DNA of 64,000 nucleotides from assembly GCA_905221085.1 (NCBI GenBank), contig CAJNBT010000001.1, forward strand, positions 540,252 to 604,251, written 5' to 3'. This document shows positions 27,959-36,954 of this stretch, piece by piece. Every line of letters starts with the position of its first letter. Positions within the stretch are counted from its first letter, which is position 1. The stretch is from a bacterium (GTDB lineage: Bacteria > Bacillota > Bacilli > Lactobacillales > Streptococcaceae). The notes beneath the pieces are model-generated. The model did not search any database. It had not been told where the DNA came from and saw only the letters and a program-made list of their open reading frames with translations. The position numbers and the translations under genes are program-made.

Positions 27959-28699
27959 CTACTTCTGCGCCACAAAAAACCAACGGGTGCTAGTTTCTGT
28001 TGGCTCCTTGTCTTCAAAGTCCGCATAGAGTTTGAAGGACTTGAATCCAGCCTGTTCCAGCAAAATATCATAGGTCAAGACCTCATAAGTCCGCTCCTCA
28101 TGCACTTCATCGTGGCGACTAAAGGACCCATCCTCTTCCTTGATAAAGAAAGTCAACTCATGAACGATAGAGTGAGGCGCTACATCCTCGTAGGTATCCC
28201 AGAGCATGGCAAAATCTTCCGCATTTTCATGGTAGGAATAGCCTGGAAAAACCTCATCCGTCTGGTAAGTCGAATGCACATCAAAGATGAAAACTCCATC
28301 TTCGTTAAGGACATTATAGACTTCCTTAAAAACGTCTCCTACTTCCACCTCATCCTGCATATAGCAGATAGAGTCCGAATAACACGTGACAAAGTCGTAT
28401 TTAGCTGCCTTAGACAAATCCAGCATATTGCCTTCGATAAAATCAATCTTTTGCTTGGCTAAAGCAGCTCTCTTCTCCGCAATCCCCAGCATATCCGCGC
28501 TCAAATCAAGTCCAGTCACATCAAAACCAGCCTGAGAGAAGCGCACAGATTGAATTCCTGTCCCACAAGCCAATTCCAAGAGTTTCTTTCTCTCCTTGGT
28601 CTTAGGCAAATGACGCAGAGAAAAATCCGTCCATTTGTCGTATAAACTATCATCCATTACTGCATCATAGACCGCCGCAAAGGTTTCATAAGTTGCCAT
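27959..28699 (-). CDS. Class I SAM-dependent methyltransferase in the YqeM position
   Basis: The protein has motif I LLELACGTGIQSVRFSQAGFDV (SAM binding) and LDLSADML as motif II, followed by the FVTCYSDSICY strand. It sits in the place held by yqeM downstream of rsfS in other Firmicutes. Its substrate is unknown. I take the start at 28699 (MATYETFAAVYD, 246 residues), where homology should begin. An open frame continues 12 codons upstream, with other ATG codons and no clear ribosome binding site for any of them. Confidence 0.82.
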   Translation of the reverse strand: MATYETFAAVYDAVMDDSLYDKWTDFSLRHLPKTKERKKLLELACGTGIQSVRFSQAGFDVTGLDLSADMLGIAEKRAALAKQKIDFIEGNMLDLSKAAKYDFVTCYSDSICYMQDEVEVGDVFKEVYNVLNEDGVFIFDVHSTYQTDEVFPGYSYHENAEDFAMLWDTYEDVAPHSIVHELTFFIKEEDGSFSRHDEVHEERTYEVLTYDILLEQAGFKSFKLYADFEDKEPTETSTRWFFVAQK

Positions 28700-28777
28700 A
28701 ATCATGATACCAAGAGCCTCCATGGCAAACACCACTCGCTCTTTACCTTTCCATCAATTTTCTAAAATAAGTAAAGA

Positions 28778-28801
28778 AACCCAGTTGACTACAACTGAGT
28801 T
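28778..28801 (-). terminator. Hairpin between rsfS and the methyltransferase gene
   Basis: AACCCAGTTG (28778-28787) and CAACTGAGTT (28792-28801) pair over 10 positions (one G-U) around a 4-base loop. On the minus strand the stem is followed by TCTTTAC, a weak T-rich tail. It may be a partial terminator or a processing site within the run. Confidence 0.45.
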
Positions 28802-28807
28802 CATCTT

Positions 28808-29161
<354 letters not shown>

Positions 29162-29755
29162 TTAGTCCTCTTTCAAATAGTGCACAAAGGCGTTATAGGT
29201 TTCAAGGGTTTGGGGATAGATGGGGAATCCCTGATGAGCTAGATGCTCCACGGTACGAGCTGTTTCGTAGGCCACCGCCTTATTGAGCGATAGACTTGCA
29301 ATCTCACGCGCCACATCAACTCCTGGAAAGGCACGATTATGCTCTATATAGTCTGCGACGTAGATAACCTTATCAAGATCTGTCATCTGACCAGCACCGA
29401 CTGTATGGATTTCAATGGCTCGCAGGATTTCAGAATCTTGCAAGTTCAAATCTTCCTGAATTTTGTAAATGCCAACCATTCCATGCCAGACATTATTGCC
29501 CCAGTTTTTGAGGTCAGGGTCTAGCTGATAACGGTCAATCAAGTCTAAAAATTCCTGATCTGACAGCTTTTTAGCATAGTCATGAAGGAGCCCTGCTAAG
29601 CCTGCTTTCTCGGCATCGACTCCAAATCTCTCCGCCAGTTCTATGGCTGCACGCTCCACACCTAGACAATGGGTTAAGCGTTTTTCAGGTAGAAGCTCTG
29701 TCATTTTTTCTAACAAAGCCTCACGGGAGCAGTTGATATAGTCTTGATAGGCCAT
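29162..29755 (-). CDS. yqeK: HD-domain symmetrical Ap4A hydrolase family protein YqeK
   Basis: YqeK-family proteins hydrolyse diadenosine tetraphosphate to two ADP using a di-iron HD site. The 197-residue protein has [18 protein letters not shown] (His near 29), [11 protein letters not shown] (the HD pair near 57), WHGMVG (about 90) and VIYVADYIE (Asp near 130). These are the ligands of the HD superfamily. It overlaps nadD by one base and abuts rsfS. The order nadD-yqeK-rsfS is conserved in Firmicutes. Confidence 0.92.
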   Translation of the reverse strand: MAYQDYINCSREALLEKMTELLPEKRLTHCLGVERAAIELAERFGVDAEKAGLAGLLHDYAKKLSDQEFLDLIDRYQLDPDLKNWGNNVWHGMVGIYKIQEDLNLQDSEILRAIEIHTVGAGQMTDLDKVIYVADYIEHNRAFPGVDVAREIASLSLNKAVAYETARTVEHLAHQGFPIYPQTLETYNAFVHYLKED

Positions 29756-30384
29756 CAGTAGAGCCCCTCCTTCTCGATGTAATCTAGCACAGGCTGAGGT
29801 AGGAGAAAGTTGGGTTTCCGACCTTGGGTCAGGAAATCACGCACCATGCTAGATGAGATATCCATGAGAGGCACATCCACCCAGATAACTGGATAGGAAG
29901 TGCCAGCCTTATAGCGTGGGCGCTGAACTCCCACAAACTGAACCATATCAACCAGTTCATCAATTCGATACCACTTAGGCAAATAGTCCACCATGTCGGC
30001 CCCGATGATAAAGTAATAGTCTGTATCTGGATGTTGCTCTGTCAAAATCTTCATGGTGTCGTAGGTGTAAGAAATGCCCTTGCGCTCCAACTCAATGGTT
30101 TCAATGGCTAGTCCTTCAATCCCCTCAATCGCCAACTCAAGCATCTTGAGACGATGGTGTTCAGGGATGGTTTCCTTTTTATCTACATGAGGAGGTTGGT
30201 ATTCAGGCATAAGTAGAACTTGGTCCAGTCCCAACTGCTGACGCACTTGGTCCGCAACAATCAGATGGGCATTGTGAACAGGGTTAAAATTCCCCCCTAA
30301 AATCCCGACTTGTTTGCGCTTTTTCTCCTTGATTTCTGGCTCCAACTCTACCTTGGTAAAGGGGGTCAATAGTTCGATTGCCAT
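29755..30384 (-). CDS. nadD: Nicotinate-nucleotide adenylyltransferase
   Basis: NadD adenylates nicotinate mononucleotide to form deamido-NAD. The 209-residue protein has the nucleotide-binding motif [17 protein letters not shown] (about 29-45) and the C-terminal [16 protein letters not shown]. An N-terminal extension of about 25 charged residues precedes the catalytic core, and such extensions occur in streptococcal homologues. The start ATG at 30384 follows AAGGAG. It is followed by yqeK with a one-base overlap. Confidence 0.93.
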   Translation of the reverse strand: MAIELLTPFTKVELEPEIKEKKRKQVGILGGNFNPVHNAHLIVADQVRQQLGLDQVLLMPEYQPPHVDKKETIPEHHRLKMLELAIEGIEGLAIETIELERKGISYTYDTMKILTEQHPDTDYYFIIGADMVDYLPKWYRIDELVDMVQFVGVQRPRYKAGTSYPVIWVDVPLMDISSSMVRDFLTQGRKPNFLLPQPVLDYIEKEGLY

Positions 30385-30433
30385 AGGCTAGTCTCCTTCA
30401 ATTCTCTGTAAAACAGCTGTTTGGAGTATGGTT

Positions 30434-30745
30434 TTAGATTTCTTTGACTTTCTTGGAAATCTTGCGATTCTCTTTCTTGCTGGATTGTTTAAACAAGATT
30501 AAGATGCGTCCGATTTTTTGGACTGTATCCACACCGATTTCTTCTTCCAAAATTTCAGCTACTTCGTGGATATTTTCATCTGTGTTTTGCAAGAGAGTGA
30601 CTTTAATCAATTCGCGGGCGTCAAGAGCTTGACGGACGCTGGTTTTGATTTGGTCGTTGAGACCATTTTTCCCGATTTGGATGATGGGTTTGAGGGTGTG
30701 TGCCTGGCTGTTGAGGAAGGCACGTTGTTTTGATGTTAATGACAT
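30434..30745 (-). CDS. yhbY: YhbY/CRS1-YhbY (CRM) domain RNA-binding protein
   Basis: A 103-residue single CRM-domain protein associated with the 50S ribosomal precursor. The core LTSKQRAFLNSQAHTLKPI and QIGKNGLNDQI (GxxG-type loop) is intact, and the C-terminus is a lysine-rich tail. It lies between the yqeH side (after a 214-base gap holding a multi-hairpin element) and nadD. Confidence 0.92.
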   Translation of the reverse strand: MSLTSKQRAFLNSQAHTLKPIIQIGKNGLNDQIKTSVRQALDARELIKVTLLQNTDENIHEVAEILEEEIGVDTVQKIGRILILFKQSSKKENRKISKKVKEI

Positions 30746-30783
30746 AATTTCTTTAAAAGAGTTTCTTTTTATACTTTTCTGAA

Positions 30784-30891
30784 GTGGTGACGGATGTCAG
30801 CAAAGTCCTTCGGACTTTCATGACTAAAATTTGAGCCTAAGGTCTCAAATTTTCCGCAGTTGGTACAATCACTTGCACCAACTGACACCAC
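30784..30891. repeat. Three-hairpin element closed by an outer stem, between yqeH and yhbY
   Basis: Three strong inverted repeats lie in tandem. They are AAAGTCC-TTC-GGACTTT (30802-30818); AAAATTTGAG with CTCAAATTTT (30826-30853); and CAGTTGGT with ACCAACTG (30857-30884), the last extended by a second CAA/TTG pair. GTGGTG (30784-30789) and CACCAC (30886-30891) can pair to enclose all three, giving a cloverleaf-like four-way junction. There is no open frame of note. It could be an intergenic repeat of the SPRITE or RUP kind, or a structured RNA processing site. I cannot assign it to a named family. Confidence 0.6.
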
Positions 30892-30959
30892 GGCGAAAAG
30901 TATTCTCTATGGGGTTCGCCCTGCTCGTCCGAGTTCAGAAAACCCTTTCCTTTCTGTGT

Positions 30960-32066
30960 TTAAATAATTGCTTTTCGTGTGACGACGGCGACGCCTTCTG
31001 GTGCCCAGACGGCGACTTTTGCTGTGCCTGTTACGCGAATCCAGCCTAGGCCTGAGATAACTAGGTCTGTCTTTTCCTTAATGATAAATACATGCTGGAC
31101 TAGTTTTGGAAAATCTTCTTTTTCCTTGCTATTTGGTGGTGTTAGCAGGGTTCCAAGGTGCTTGTCGTAAAAGGCACTCGCCCCTTCAAGCTTGGTACGA
31201 TGCAATTTGAGTTCATTGTCAAAGAAGGCTGTAAAACCTTGCTTTTCTCCTGCAATAAAGTCAAAGCGTCCGAGACCTCCTAAAAACAGGGTTTGTTCAG
31301 GATTGAGCTGATAGGTCTTAGGCTTGATTTCCTTTTTAGGACTGACATACTTGAGGTTTTTGGCAGTTAAGTAGTGGGCCATCTGGTGACGGTGGATGAT
31401 CCCCGGCGTATCGTAGATATAAGATCCGTCGTCAAGCGGAATCTCAATCTTGTCCAAGGTTGTCCCTGGGAAGCGCGAAGTCGTGATGACATTCTGATCA
31501 CCCGTAATTTCTTGGATAATAGCATTGATTAGGGTTGATTTTCCAACGTTGGTCACACCGACCACATAGACATCGCGACCCTTACGGTAGTGTTCAATCT
31601 TGTCAATGACTTCCTTAATGGCATGTTTGTTTTGTGCCGAAGTTAGGACGACATCAACTGGACGAAGTCCTTCTTCGTGGGCACGTTCCATGAGCCACTG
31701 GCTAATCTTGCCTGGTTTAACAGACTTGGGCAAGATATCTTTTTTATTTCCCACCAAGAGGACATCATTGCCTGATACAAAACGTGGCAAGCCTGGGATG
31801 GCAGAGCCATTAAAGTCAAAGATATCAATGACATTGACCACTAAGGCATCACTGTCTCCCACCTCGTGCAAGAGCTTGAGGAAATCATCGTCCGTCAACT
31901 GGACATCCGTGACTTCATTGTAGTGGCGGAGACGGAAACAGCGTTGGCAATAGACTTCGCCCATCTCCAAACCTTTTTCAAGTGCCGACTGGGGGGTAAA
32001 TCCAAGGCCAGCCTTGTCTGTCGTCTGAATGGTTGCTCCACAACCAATACAGAGAATTTCTTCCAT
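30960..32066 (-). CDS. yqeH: Ribosome-biogenesis GTPase YqeH
   Basis: YqeH is a circularly permuted GTPase needed for 30S subunit assembly. The 368-residue protein has an N-terminal zinc finger (CIGCG and YCQRCF, about residues 6-43). The G motifs occur in permuted order: NKKD (G4) before GVTNVGKSTLINAI (G1, about 171) and DTPGI (G3). A C-terminal RNA-binding domain follows. It lies 2 bases after yqeG. In Bacillus aroE follows yqeH; here no gene separates it from yhbY. Confidence 0.94.
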   Translation of the reverse strand: MEEILCIGCGATIQTTDKAGLGFTPQSALEKGLEMGEVYCQRCFRLRHYNEVTDVQLTDDDFLKLLHEVGDSDALVVNVIDIFDFNGSAIPGLPRFVSGNDVLLVGNKKDILPKSVKPGKISQWLMERAHEEGLRPVDVVLTSAQNKHAIKEVIDKIEHYRKGRDVYVVGVTNVGKSTLINAIIQEITGDQNVITTSRFPGTTLDKIEIPLDDGSYIYDTPGIIHRHQMAHYLTAKNLKYVSPKKEIKPKTYQLNPEQTLFLGGLGRFDFIAGEKQGFTAFFDNELKLHRTKLEGASAFYDKHLGTLLTPPNSKEKEDFPKLVQHVFIIKEKTDLVISGLGWIRVTGTAKVAVWAPEGVAVVTRKAII

Positions 32067-32068
32067 AG

Positions 32069-32596
32069 TTAAATTCCTTTTTTATATGCAATCGGTCCGT
32101 ACTTTTCAGTGATTTTTCTCATCACACGACGCTCACGAGCTCGGTTAATCTGCGTTTTGATCGAGTCATGTTGGACCAAGGGTTTGACTAAAATCGAGCG
32201 AATACCAGCACGGTGGGCTGCTCGTATATCTGTCATGAGCTGGTCACCAACCATGACCACTTCACTTTTCTCATAGCGGAATTCCTTCATGGCACGATTA
32301 ATCCCAAATGTGAAGGGCTTCAGAGCCCAATAAACGTAATCAATTCCAAACTTCTCAACTGCACGTTGAACCCGTTTTTTTGTGTTATTTGAGACTATGA
32401 TAATGCGAATGCCCGCGTCCCGAAGGTCATGTAGCCATTGCTTCATCTCTGGCGTCCCGTCAGGGTTGTTCCAAGCAATGAGGGTATTGTCCAAATCGAC
32501 CAAAACAGCCTTGATTCCCTGCGCCTGCAGGCTTGGGACTGTCAGATCATAAACTGCTTCCACAGCAAAATCTGGCATGTAATTTTCAATCGCCAT
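32069..32596 (-). CDS. yqeG: YqeG family HAD-type phosphatase
   Basis: A 175-residue HAD superfamily IIIA protein with the nucleophile motif VLVDLDNTLIAWNN (about 29-42), the motif II segment IIVSNNTKKR and the motif IV segment VVMVGDQLMTDIRAA. Its physiological substrate is not known, though related proteins act as phosphatidylglycerophosphate phosphatases. I place the start at 32596, five bases after AAGGAG. The open frame continues upstream into the 3' end of corA without a better site. Confidence 0.9.
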   Translation of the reverse strand: MAIENYMPDFAVEAVYDLTVPSLQAQGIKAVLVDLDNTLIAWNNPDGTPEMKQWLHDLRDAGIRIIIVSNNTKKRVQRAVEKFGIDYVYWALKPFTFGINRAMKEFRYEKSEVVMVGDQLMTDIRAAHRAGIRSILVKPLVQHDSIKTQINRARERRVMRKITEKYGPIAYKKGI

Positions 32597-32610
32597 TCTG
32601 GCTCCTTTTC

Positions 32611-33519
32611 TTAACTTTTTTTCGCAATTTTCCTTAGCAACAACGACAGGACAATCCATAATCCAGCACTGGCCAAACTAATGTAGAGCCAAGCATGGGG
32701 CTCATCTGTTAATGGCAAGGGAACATTCATTCCGAAAAAGCCTGTCACGACTGCCAAAACCGCTAGCAAGACTGAAATGATGGTCAAGGTTGTCAAATTA
32801 TCATTCAGATTATTGTTTAGGATATTGTTGTAAGATGCTGATAGTTGTTGGAGGACTTGAGAAATCAAGTCTGTCATGGATACCAGCTGATGAGCCTCAA
32901 TCATGGCATCATCAAACTGTTCTCTCTCAATTTCGTTAAAACTGCGATAGAGGGCATGCCCTTGAATATGCTCCAGCAACATGCGATTTTGCTTGGCTGC
33001 CGCAGTAAGATAAACCATACCTGTCTCCAAGTCGGACAGCGCAAAAAGGTTTTTCTTAGTCGTCCGCTGGCGCAAGAGGCCATTGACCTCGTCCTTACTC
33101 TTGTCCATCTGCTCTATGACAGGATAGTAGGCATTGCTGATGATTTCCAGACTGGCAAAGAGAAACTTGTAAATCGAAAGCGTGTCATGACTGTCCAGAT
33201 AACGGGTCATCTGTTCAATGACATAGGCGTTCTTGGTATTACTAATGGTAATCAGGCGACGATGTTCCACGATAAAGGTCATGGGAAAGGCTTCGTAGTA
33301 TGCCTTATCCTTTTTCAAGTTCAAGACATTGTAGATAAAGGTCACAGTCCCATTTTCACGATGATAATCCATGTGGGCGCGCTCATTTCTATCCAATGCG
33401 TATTCAATGGTTTCCTTGTCCAAACCGTAGATTTCAGAAAGGTCCTCTAGTTTTTTCAACTTGTCCAAATCTAGGTTAATCCAGGTACAACCATTGCCCA
33501 ACTGTTTTTCTAAAAACAT
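32611..33519 (-). CDS. corA: CorA-family magnesium/divalent cation transporter
   Basis: A 302-residue protein with a cytoplasmic alpha/beta and helical N-terminal domain (about 1-235) and two C-terminal membrane segments. The loop between them carries the GMN signature (FFGMNVPLPL, about 264-273) that forms the selectivity filter. It works as a pentamer moving Mg2+ or a similar ion. It ends 14 bases before the yqeG start. The ion specificity is inferred from the family. Confidence 0.92.
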   Translation of the reverse strand: MFLEKQLGNGCTWINLDLDKLKKLEDLSEIYGLDKETIEYALDRNERAHMDYHRENGTVTFIYNVLNLKKDKAYYEAFPMTFIVEHRRLITISNTKNAYVIEQMTRYLDSHDTLSIYKFLFASLEIISNAYYPVIEQMDKSKDEVNGLLRQRTTKKNLFALSDLETGMVYLTAAAKQNRMLLEHIQGHALYRSFNEIEREQFDDAMIEAHQLVSMTDLISQVLQQLSASYNNILNNNLNDNLTTLTIISVLLAVLAVVTGFFGMNVPLPLTDEPHAWLYISLASAGLWIVLSLLLRKIAKKS

Positions 33520-33570
33520 CTTTTCTCCTTTACCAAACTCTTTCTATTGTACCATAAATCTGCTAAAATT

Positions 33571-34137
33571 TCAGGCCTGGTCTGTCCGAGAAAAATTGCT
33601 GACAACAGTGATATTCCGATTGGGAACGAAGTGTAGAACTCCGTCTTCTCCTCTGAGTTGCGTTGTTCGAATGCCGACGCTAACGACCTTGCCCGATACA
33701 GTAATAGGACCATTTGTCAGAACGACCTCATCTCCCACATCCAGTTGACGTTCAAAGAGGATGAAAAAGCCATTGATAACATCAGACAGAAAACCTTGCG
33801 CTCCCATACCAATAGCCACCCCAGCAATCCCAGCACCTGCCAGCAAACTAGAAACTGGCAAACCTAAAATAGACAAGATACAGTAAAGTAAAAAGAAATA
33901 GAGGGTATAATTAAACACATTCTCTAATAAACGTGAAATGGTTTTCTGACGTCCGACATCATGACGAGACATTTTTAGAGAAGGTTTAACAATTCTCTGC
34001 ACCATGGTATGGAGCAATTTTTTAGCTATATAGAAGAGTAAAAATAAGAATAAAAGAGAAAGTAACTTGGTTAAGATATTCTCGATAATCGCTGTAACAT
34101 CAAGCTTATTGAGATAGGTTTGAATAAATTCTTGCAT
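33571..34137 (-). CDS. Short MscS-family mechanosensitive channel
   Basis: A 188-residue membrane protein with segments at about 20-40 and 60-80. The pore-lining third helix is GAGIAGVAIGMGAQGFLSDVINGFFILFE, followed by the beta domain (GKVVSVGIRTTQLRGEDG and PNRNI). MscS proteins usually continue with a C-terminal alpha/beta cage domain and reach about 270-290 residues. Here the protein ends right after the beta domain, and nothing downstream encodes the missing part. It may be a natural short form. It would open under hypo-osmotic tension. Confidence 0.82.
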   Translation of the reverse strand: MQEFIQTYLNKLDVTAIIENILTKLLSLLFLFLLFYIAKKLLHTMVQRIVKPSLKMSRHDVGRQKTISRLLENVFNYTLYFFLLYCILSILGLPVSSLLAGAGIAGVAIGMGAQGFLSDVINGFFILFERQLDVGDEVVLTNGPITVSGKVVSVGIRTTQLRGEDGVLHFVPNRNITVVSNFSRTDQA

Positions 34138-34229
34138 AGAAAACTCCTTTCATTCATTATACCATACTTTCATAAAGTGTCAGTCTCCATAAATTTTCAA
34201 AAATAATAACAAAAATAGACAGAAAATTC

Positions 34230-34258
34230 TTGATTTCACTTAATATTTATACTATAAT
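34230..34258 (+). promoter_or_regulatory. sstT promoter
   Basis: TTGATT (34230-34235), a 17-base spacer and the consensus TATAAT (34253-34258) lie 31 bases before the sstT ATG, which also has AAAGGAG at a good distance. Confidence 0.75.
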
Positions 34259-34288
34259 CATAAACATTACACAACAAAGGAGATTGTT

Positions 34289-35494
34289 ATGAAAAAATTC
34301 ATTCATGCTTGGAATAAGGCAAGCCTGATCAAACGTATTTTGATTGGCATGCTTGTCGGAGGAATCCTTGGACTGACATTTCCTACTGTTTCAGGAATTG
34401 GTCTACTCGGAGATCTCTTTGTTGGTGGTCTCAAAGCCATCGCACCGATTTTAGTCTTTGCCCTCGTTGCCAATGCCCTTTCCCAACACCACAAGGGACA
34501 AGATAGCAATATGAAAACTGTTATCTTCCTTTATTTAGTGGGAACCTTTGCAGCGGCACTTGTTGCTGTCCTAGCAAGCTTCATTGTCCCTGTTGAGATT
34601 ACCTTGAATAGTGCCAATACAGAAATCGCACCACCAGATGGAATTGGCCAGGTCCTCAGTAACCTCTTGCTCAAACTGGTTGACAATCCAGTCAATGCCC
34701 TCGTTACTGCTAACTACATCGGTATCCTATCTTGGGCAGTTGTTTTCGGGATTGCTATGAGAGAAGCCAGCAAAAACAGTAAAGAATTGCTGAAAACCAT
34801 GGCTGATGTGACTTCTAAGATTGTCGAATGGATCATCAACCTAGCTCCATTTGGAATCCTTGGCCTTGTCTTTAAAACCATTTCTGATAAGGGAATCGGA
34901 AGTCTAGCTAACTATGGAATCTTGCTTGCCCTCTTGGTGACAACCATGTTCTTTGTGGCCCTAGTAGTCAATCCATTGATTGCCTTTCTCTTTATGAAGA
35001 GAAATCCTTATCCCCTCGTTTGGAAATGTTTGCGTGTCAGCGGTGTAACAGCCTTCTTCACTCGTAGTTCTGCGGCTAACATCCCTGTCAACATGAAACT
35101 CTGCCATGACCTTGGACTCAACCCAGATACCTATTCTGTTTCTATCCCACTTGGTTCTACTATCAACATGGCCGGAGCAGCCATTACTATTAACGTTTTG
35201 ACCCTTGCTACCGTTAACACCCTTGGAATCCCCGTTGACTTCGCCACAGCCTTTGTCCTCAGTGTGGTAGCAGCTATTTCAGCCTGTGGTGCTTCTGGTA
35301 TCGCTGGCGGTTCCCTCCTTCTTATCCCAGTTGCTTGTAGCCTTTTCGGTATTTCTAACGATATTGCTATGCAAGTTGTTGGGGTTGGATTTGTGATTGG
35401 GGTCATCCAAGACTCATGTGAAACAGCCCTTAACTCTTCTACAGACGTCCTCTTTACCGCCGTTGCCGAATACGCAGCAGCCCGTAAAAAATAA
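34289..35494 (+). CDS. sstT: Na+/serine-threonine symporter SstT
   Basis: SstT imports serine and threonine with sodium. The 401-residue protein belongs to the dicarboxylate/amino acid:cation symporter family. It has about eight hydrophobic helices and two hairpin regions, with serine-rich [14 protein letters not shown] and the conserved [15 protein letters not shown]. The C-terminal part contains [21 protein letters not shown]. It has its own promoter and terminator and is a single-gene unit. Confidence 0.93.
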   Translation: MKKFIHAWNKASLIKRILIGMLVGGILGLTFPTVSGIGLLGDLFVGGLKAIAPILVFALVANALSQHHKGQDSNMKTVIFLYLVGTFAAALVAVLASFIVPVEITLNSANTEIAPPDGIGQVLSNLLLKLVDNPVNALVTANYIGILSWAVVFGIAMREASKNSKELLKTMADVTSKIVEWIINLAPFGILGLVFKTISDKGIGSLANYGILLALLVTTMFFVALVVNPLIAFLFMKRNPYPLVWKCLRVSGVTAFFTRSSAANIPVNMKLCHDLGLNPDTYSVSIPLGSTINMAGAAITINVLTLATVNTLGIPVDFATAFVLSVVAAISACGASGIAGGSLLLIPVACSLFGISNDIAMQVVGVGFVIGVIQDSCETALNSSTDVLFTAVAEYAAARKK

Positions 35495-35500
35495 CTCATA

Positions 35501-35529
35501 AAGGCAAGCCTGCTCAGGTCTTGTCTTTT
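35501..35529 (+). terminator. Terminator of sstT
   Basis: AAGGCAAGCCTG (35501-35512) pairs with CAGGTCTTGTCTT (one bulged base, one G-U) and is followed by TTTTC. It starts 6 bases after the sstT stop. Confidence 0.75.
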
Positions 35530-35561
35530 CCGCTTTTATTCTAACTTACTAGGAAATCCAT

Positions 35562-36515
35562 ATGTCTATTAGCCAACGTACGACCAAGCTCATCTTAGCT
35601 ACCTGTCTTGCCTGCCTTCTTGCTTATTTTCTCAATCTTTCTTCAGCAGTTTCAGCTGGAATTATCGCTCTATTGAGCCTGTCTGATACGCGTAGAAGTA
35701 CCTTAAAACTGGCTCGCAATCGACTTTTTTCTATGCTTCTAGCTCTGTCTATTGGGGTTTTGGCCTTTCACCTGAGCGGATTTCATATCTGGAGCCTTGG
35801 CCTCTATCTTGCTCTATACGTTCCTCTAGCCTACAAGATGGGCTGGGAAATTGGTATCACACCAAGCACTGTTTTGGTGAGCCATCTTTTGGTACAAGAG
35901 TCAACCTCTCCAGACCTTCTAGTCAATGAATTCCTTCTCTTTGCAATCGGTACAGGATTTGCCTTACTTGCCAATCTCTACATGCCTTCACGAGAAGAGG
36001 AAATTCATCACTACCACACGCTGGTGGAAGAAAAGTTAAAAGATATTCTCCAGCGCTTCAAATATTATTTATCCAGAGGGGATGGACGCAACCGAGCTCA
36101 GCTGGTGGAAGAATTGGATACCCTTTTAGAAGAAGCACTCAGACTGGTTTATTTGGATCACTCAGACCACCTCTTTCACCAGACTGATTACCATATTCAC
36201 TACTTTGAGATGAGACAGCGACAAAGTCGCATCCTGCGAAATATGGCCCAGCAAATCAACACCTGTCACCTAGCTGCCAGTGAAAGCCTAATTTTGGCTC
36301 AGCTCTTTTCAAAAATTGCCGGTCAACTGAGCCAGACCAATCCTGCTTCTGATCTACTAGATGAAATTGAACGCTATCTAGAAGTCTTTCGCAACCGCAG
36401 TCTGCCCAAGACAAGAGAAGAATTTGAAACCCGTGCCACCCTTCTTCAACTCCTACGTGAAGCCAAAACCTTCATCCAAGTAAAAGTTGACTTTTACCAA
36501 AAATATGGACAGTAA
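35562..36515 (+). CDS. Aromatic acid exporter family (FUSC/ArAE-like) membrane protein
   Basis: A 317-residue protein with an N-terminal membrane domain of five to six segments (about 8-140) and a C-terminal cytoplasmic helical domain (about 150-317). This is the layout of the short ArAE/FUSC proteins of Firmicutes (DUF939-like). The export substrate is unknown. The start follows AGGAA. The stop codon TAA is directly followed by a BOX element (TAATACTC), and a strong bidirectional terminator lies beyond the BOX. Confidence 0.8.
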   Translation: MSISQRTTKLILATCLACLLAYFLNLSSAVSAGIIALLSLSDTRRSTLKLARNRLFSMLLALSIGVLAFHLSGFHIWSLGLYLALYVPLAYKMGWEIGITPSTVLVSHLLVQESTSPDLLVNEFLLFAIGTGFALLANLYMPSREEEIHHYHTLVEEKLKDILQRFKYYLSRGDGRNRAQLVEELDTLLEEALRLVYLDHSDHLFHQTDYHIHYFEMRQRQSRILRNMAQQINTCHLAASESLILAQLFSKIAGQLSQTNPASDLLDEIERYLEVFRNRSLPKTREEFETRATLLQLLREAKTFIQVKVDFYQKYGQ

Positions 36516-36673
36516 TACTCTTCGAAAATCTCTTCAAACTACGTCAGCTTCCATCTGCAACCTCAAAACAGTATTTTAAGCTGACTTCGTCAGTCTTATC
36601 TGCAACCTCAAAACAGTATTTTAAGCAGCCTGCGGCTAGCTTCCTAGTTTGCTCTTTGAGTTTCATTGAGTAT
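36516..36673 (+). repeat. BOX element, 158 bases
   Basis: It begins TACTCTTCGAAAATC and ends GCTCTTTGAGTTTCATTGAGTATA, the conserved BOX ends, with the boxC-like GCTAGCTTCCTAGTTTGCTC inside. The segment TCTGCAACCTCAAAACAGTA occurs twice, so the boxA/boxB part is a rearranged version compared with the copy at 7888-8040. It abuts the stop codon of the upstream gene. Confidence 0.88.
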
Positions 36674-36727
36674 AAAAAAGAAAACTTCAGACCAATCACA
36701 AAAGGTGAATATCTGAAGTTTTCTTTT
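36674..36727. terminator. Bidirectional terminator ending the accessory Sec operon
   Basis: AAAAGAAAACTTCAGA (36676-36691) and TCTGAAGTTTTCTTTT (36712-36727) are perfectly complementary over 16 bases around a 20-base loop. It ends both the plus-strand exporter gene and the minus-strand asp5 end of the secretion island. Confidence 0.88.
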
Positions 36728-36950
36728 ATTTATAAGTTATCACCATAAAGGTTAATAGTAAAACGAATAAGGCCAAACTCACTAATAAGGTGAGCACCTT
36801 TACCAAGGTGTTGCTCTGCCAGTAGCTTGGTTTACCAATATTACTAGTCGCATCCATGGAAAAGAGTTGATTTTGACGGGGTTGTATGGTTACCAATACA
36901 ATCAAAGCAAGAGATAGGATAATAGCTAAAACAATCAGTATGTCAATCAT
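36726..36950 (-). CDS. asp5: Accessory Sec system protein Asp5 (SecG-like)
   Basis: A 74-residue protein with two membrane segments (about 2-20 and 50-71) and a short polar loop, MDATSNIGKPSYWQSN. The layout is that of SecG. In streptococci with SecA2/SecY2, Asp5 is the SecG-like partner of the dedicated channel. It is the last gene of the island, 4 bases after asp4, and the terminator stem overlaps its stop codon. The family assignment rests on layout and position, since sequence similarity at this length is weak. Confidence 0.82.
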   Translation of the reverse strand: MIDILIVLAIILSLALIVLVTIQPRQNQLFSMDATSNIGKPSYWQSNTLVKVLTLLVSLALFVLLLTFMVITYK

Positions 36951-36954
36951 AGGC

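Noticed and set aside
27899..28462. 187-codon plus-strand open frame opposite the methyltransferase gene
   Set aside because: Antisense shadow; the minus-strand gene has SAM-binding motifs and sits in a conserved operon.
32845..33450. 201-codon plus-strand open frame opposite corA
   Set aside because: It lies wholly antisense to a motif-supported CorA gene and has no recognisable family or ribosome binding site.
34138..34229. Possible small RNA or gene between the MscS-like gene and sstT
   Set aside because: Only AT-rich sequence and the sstT promoter are visible; there is no hairpin or open frame worth reporting.
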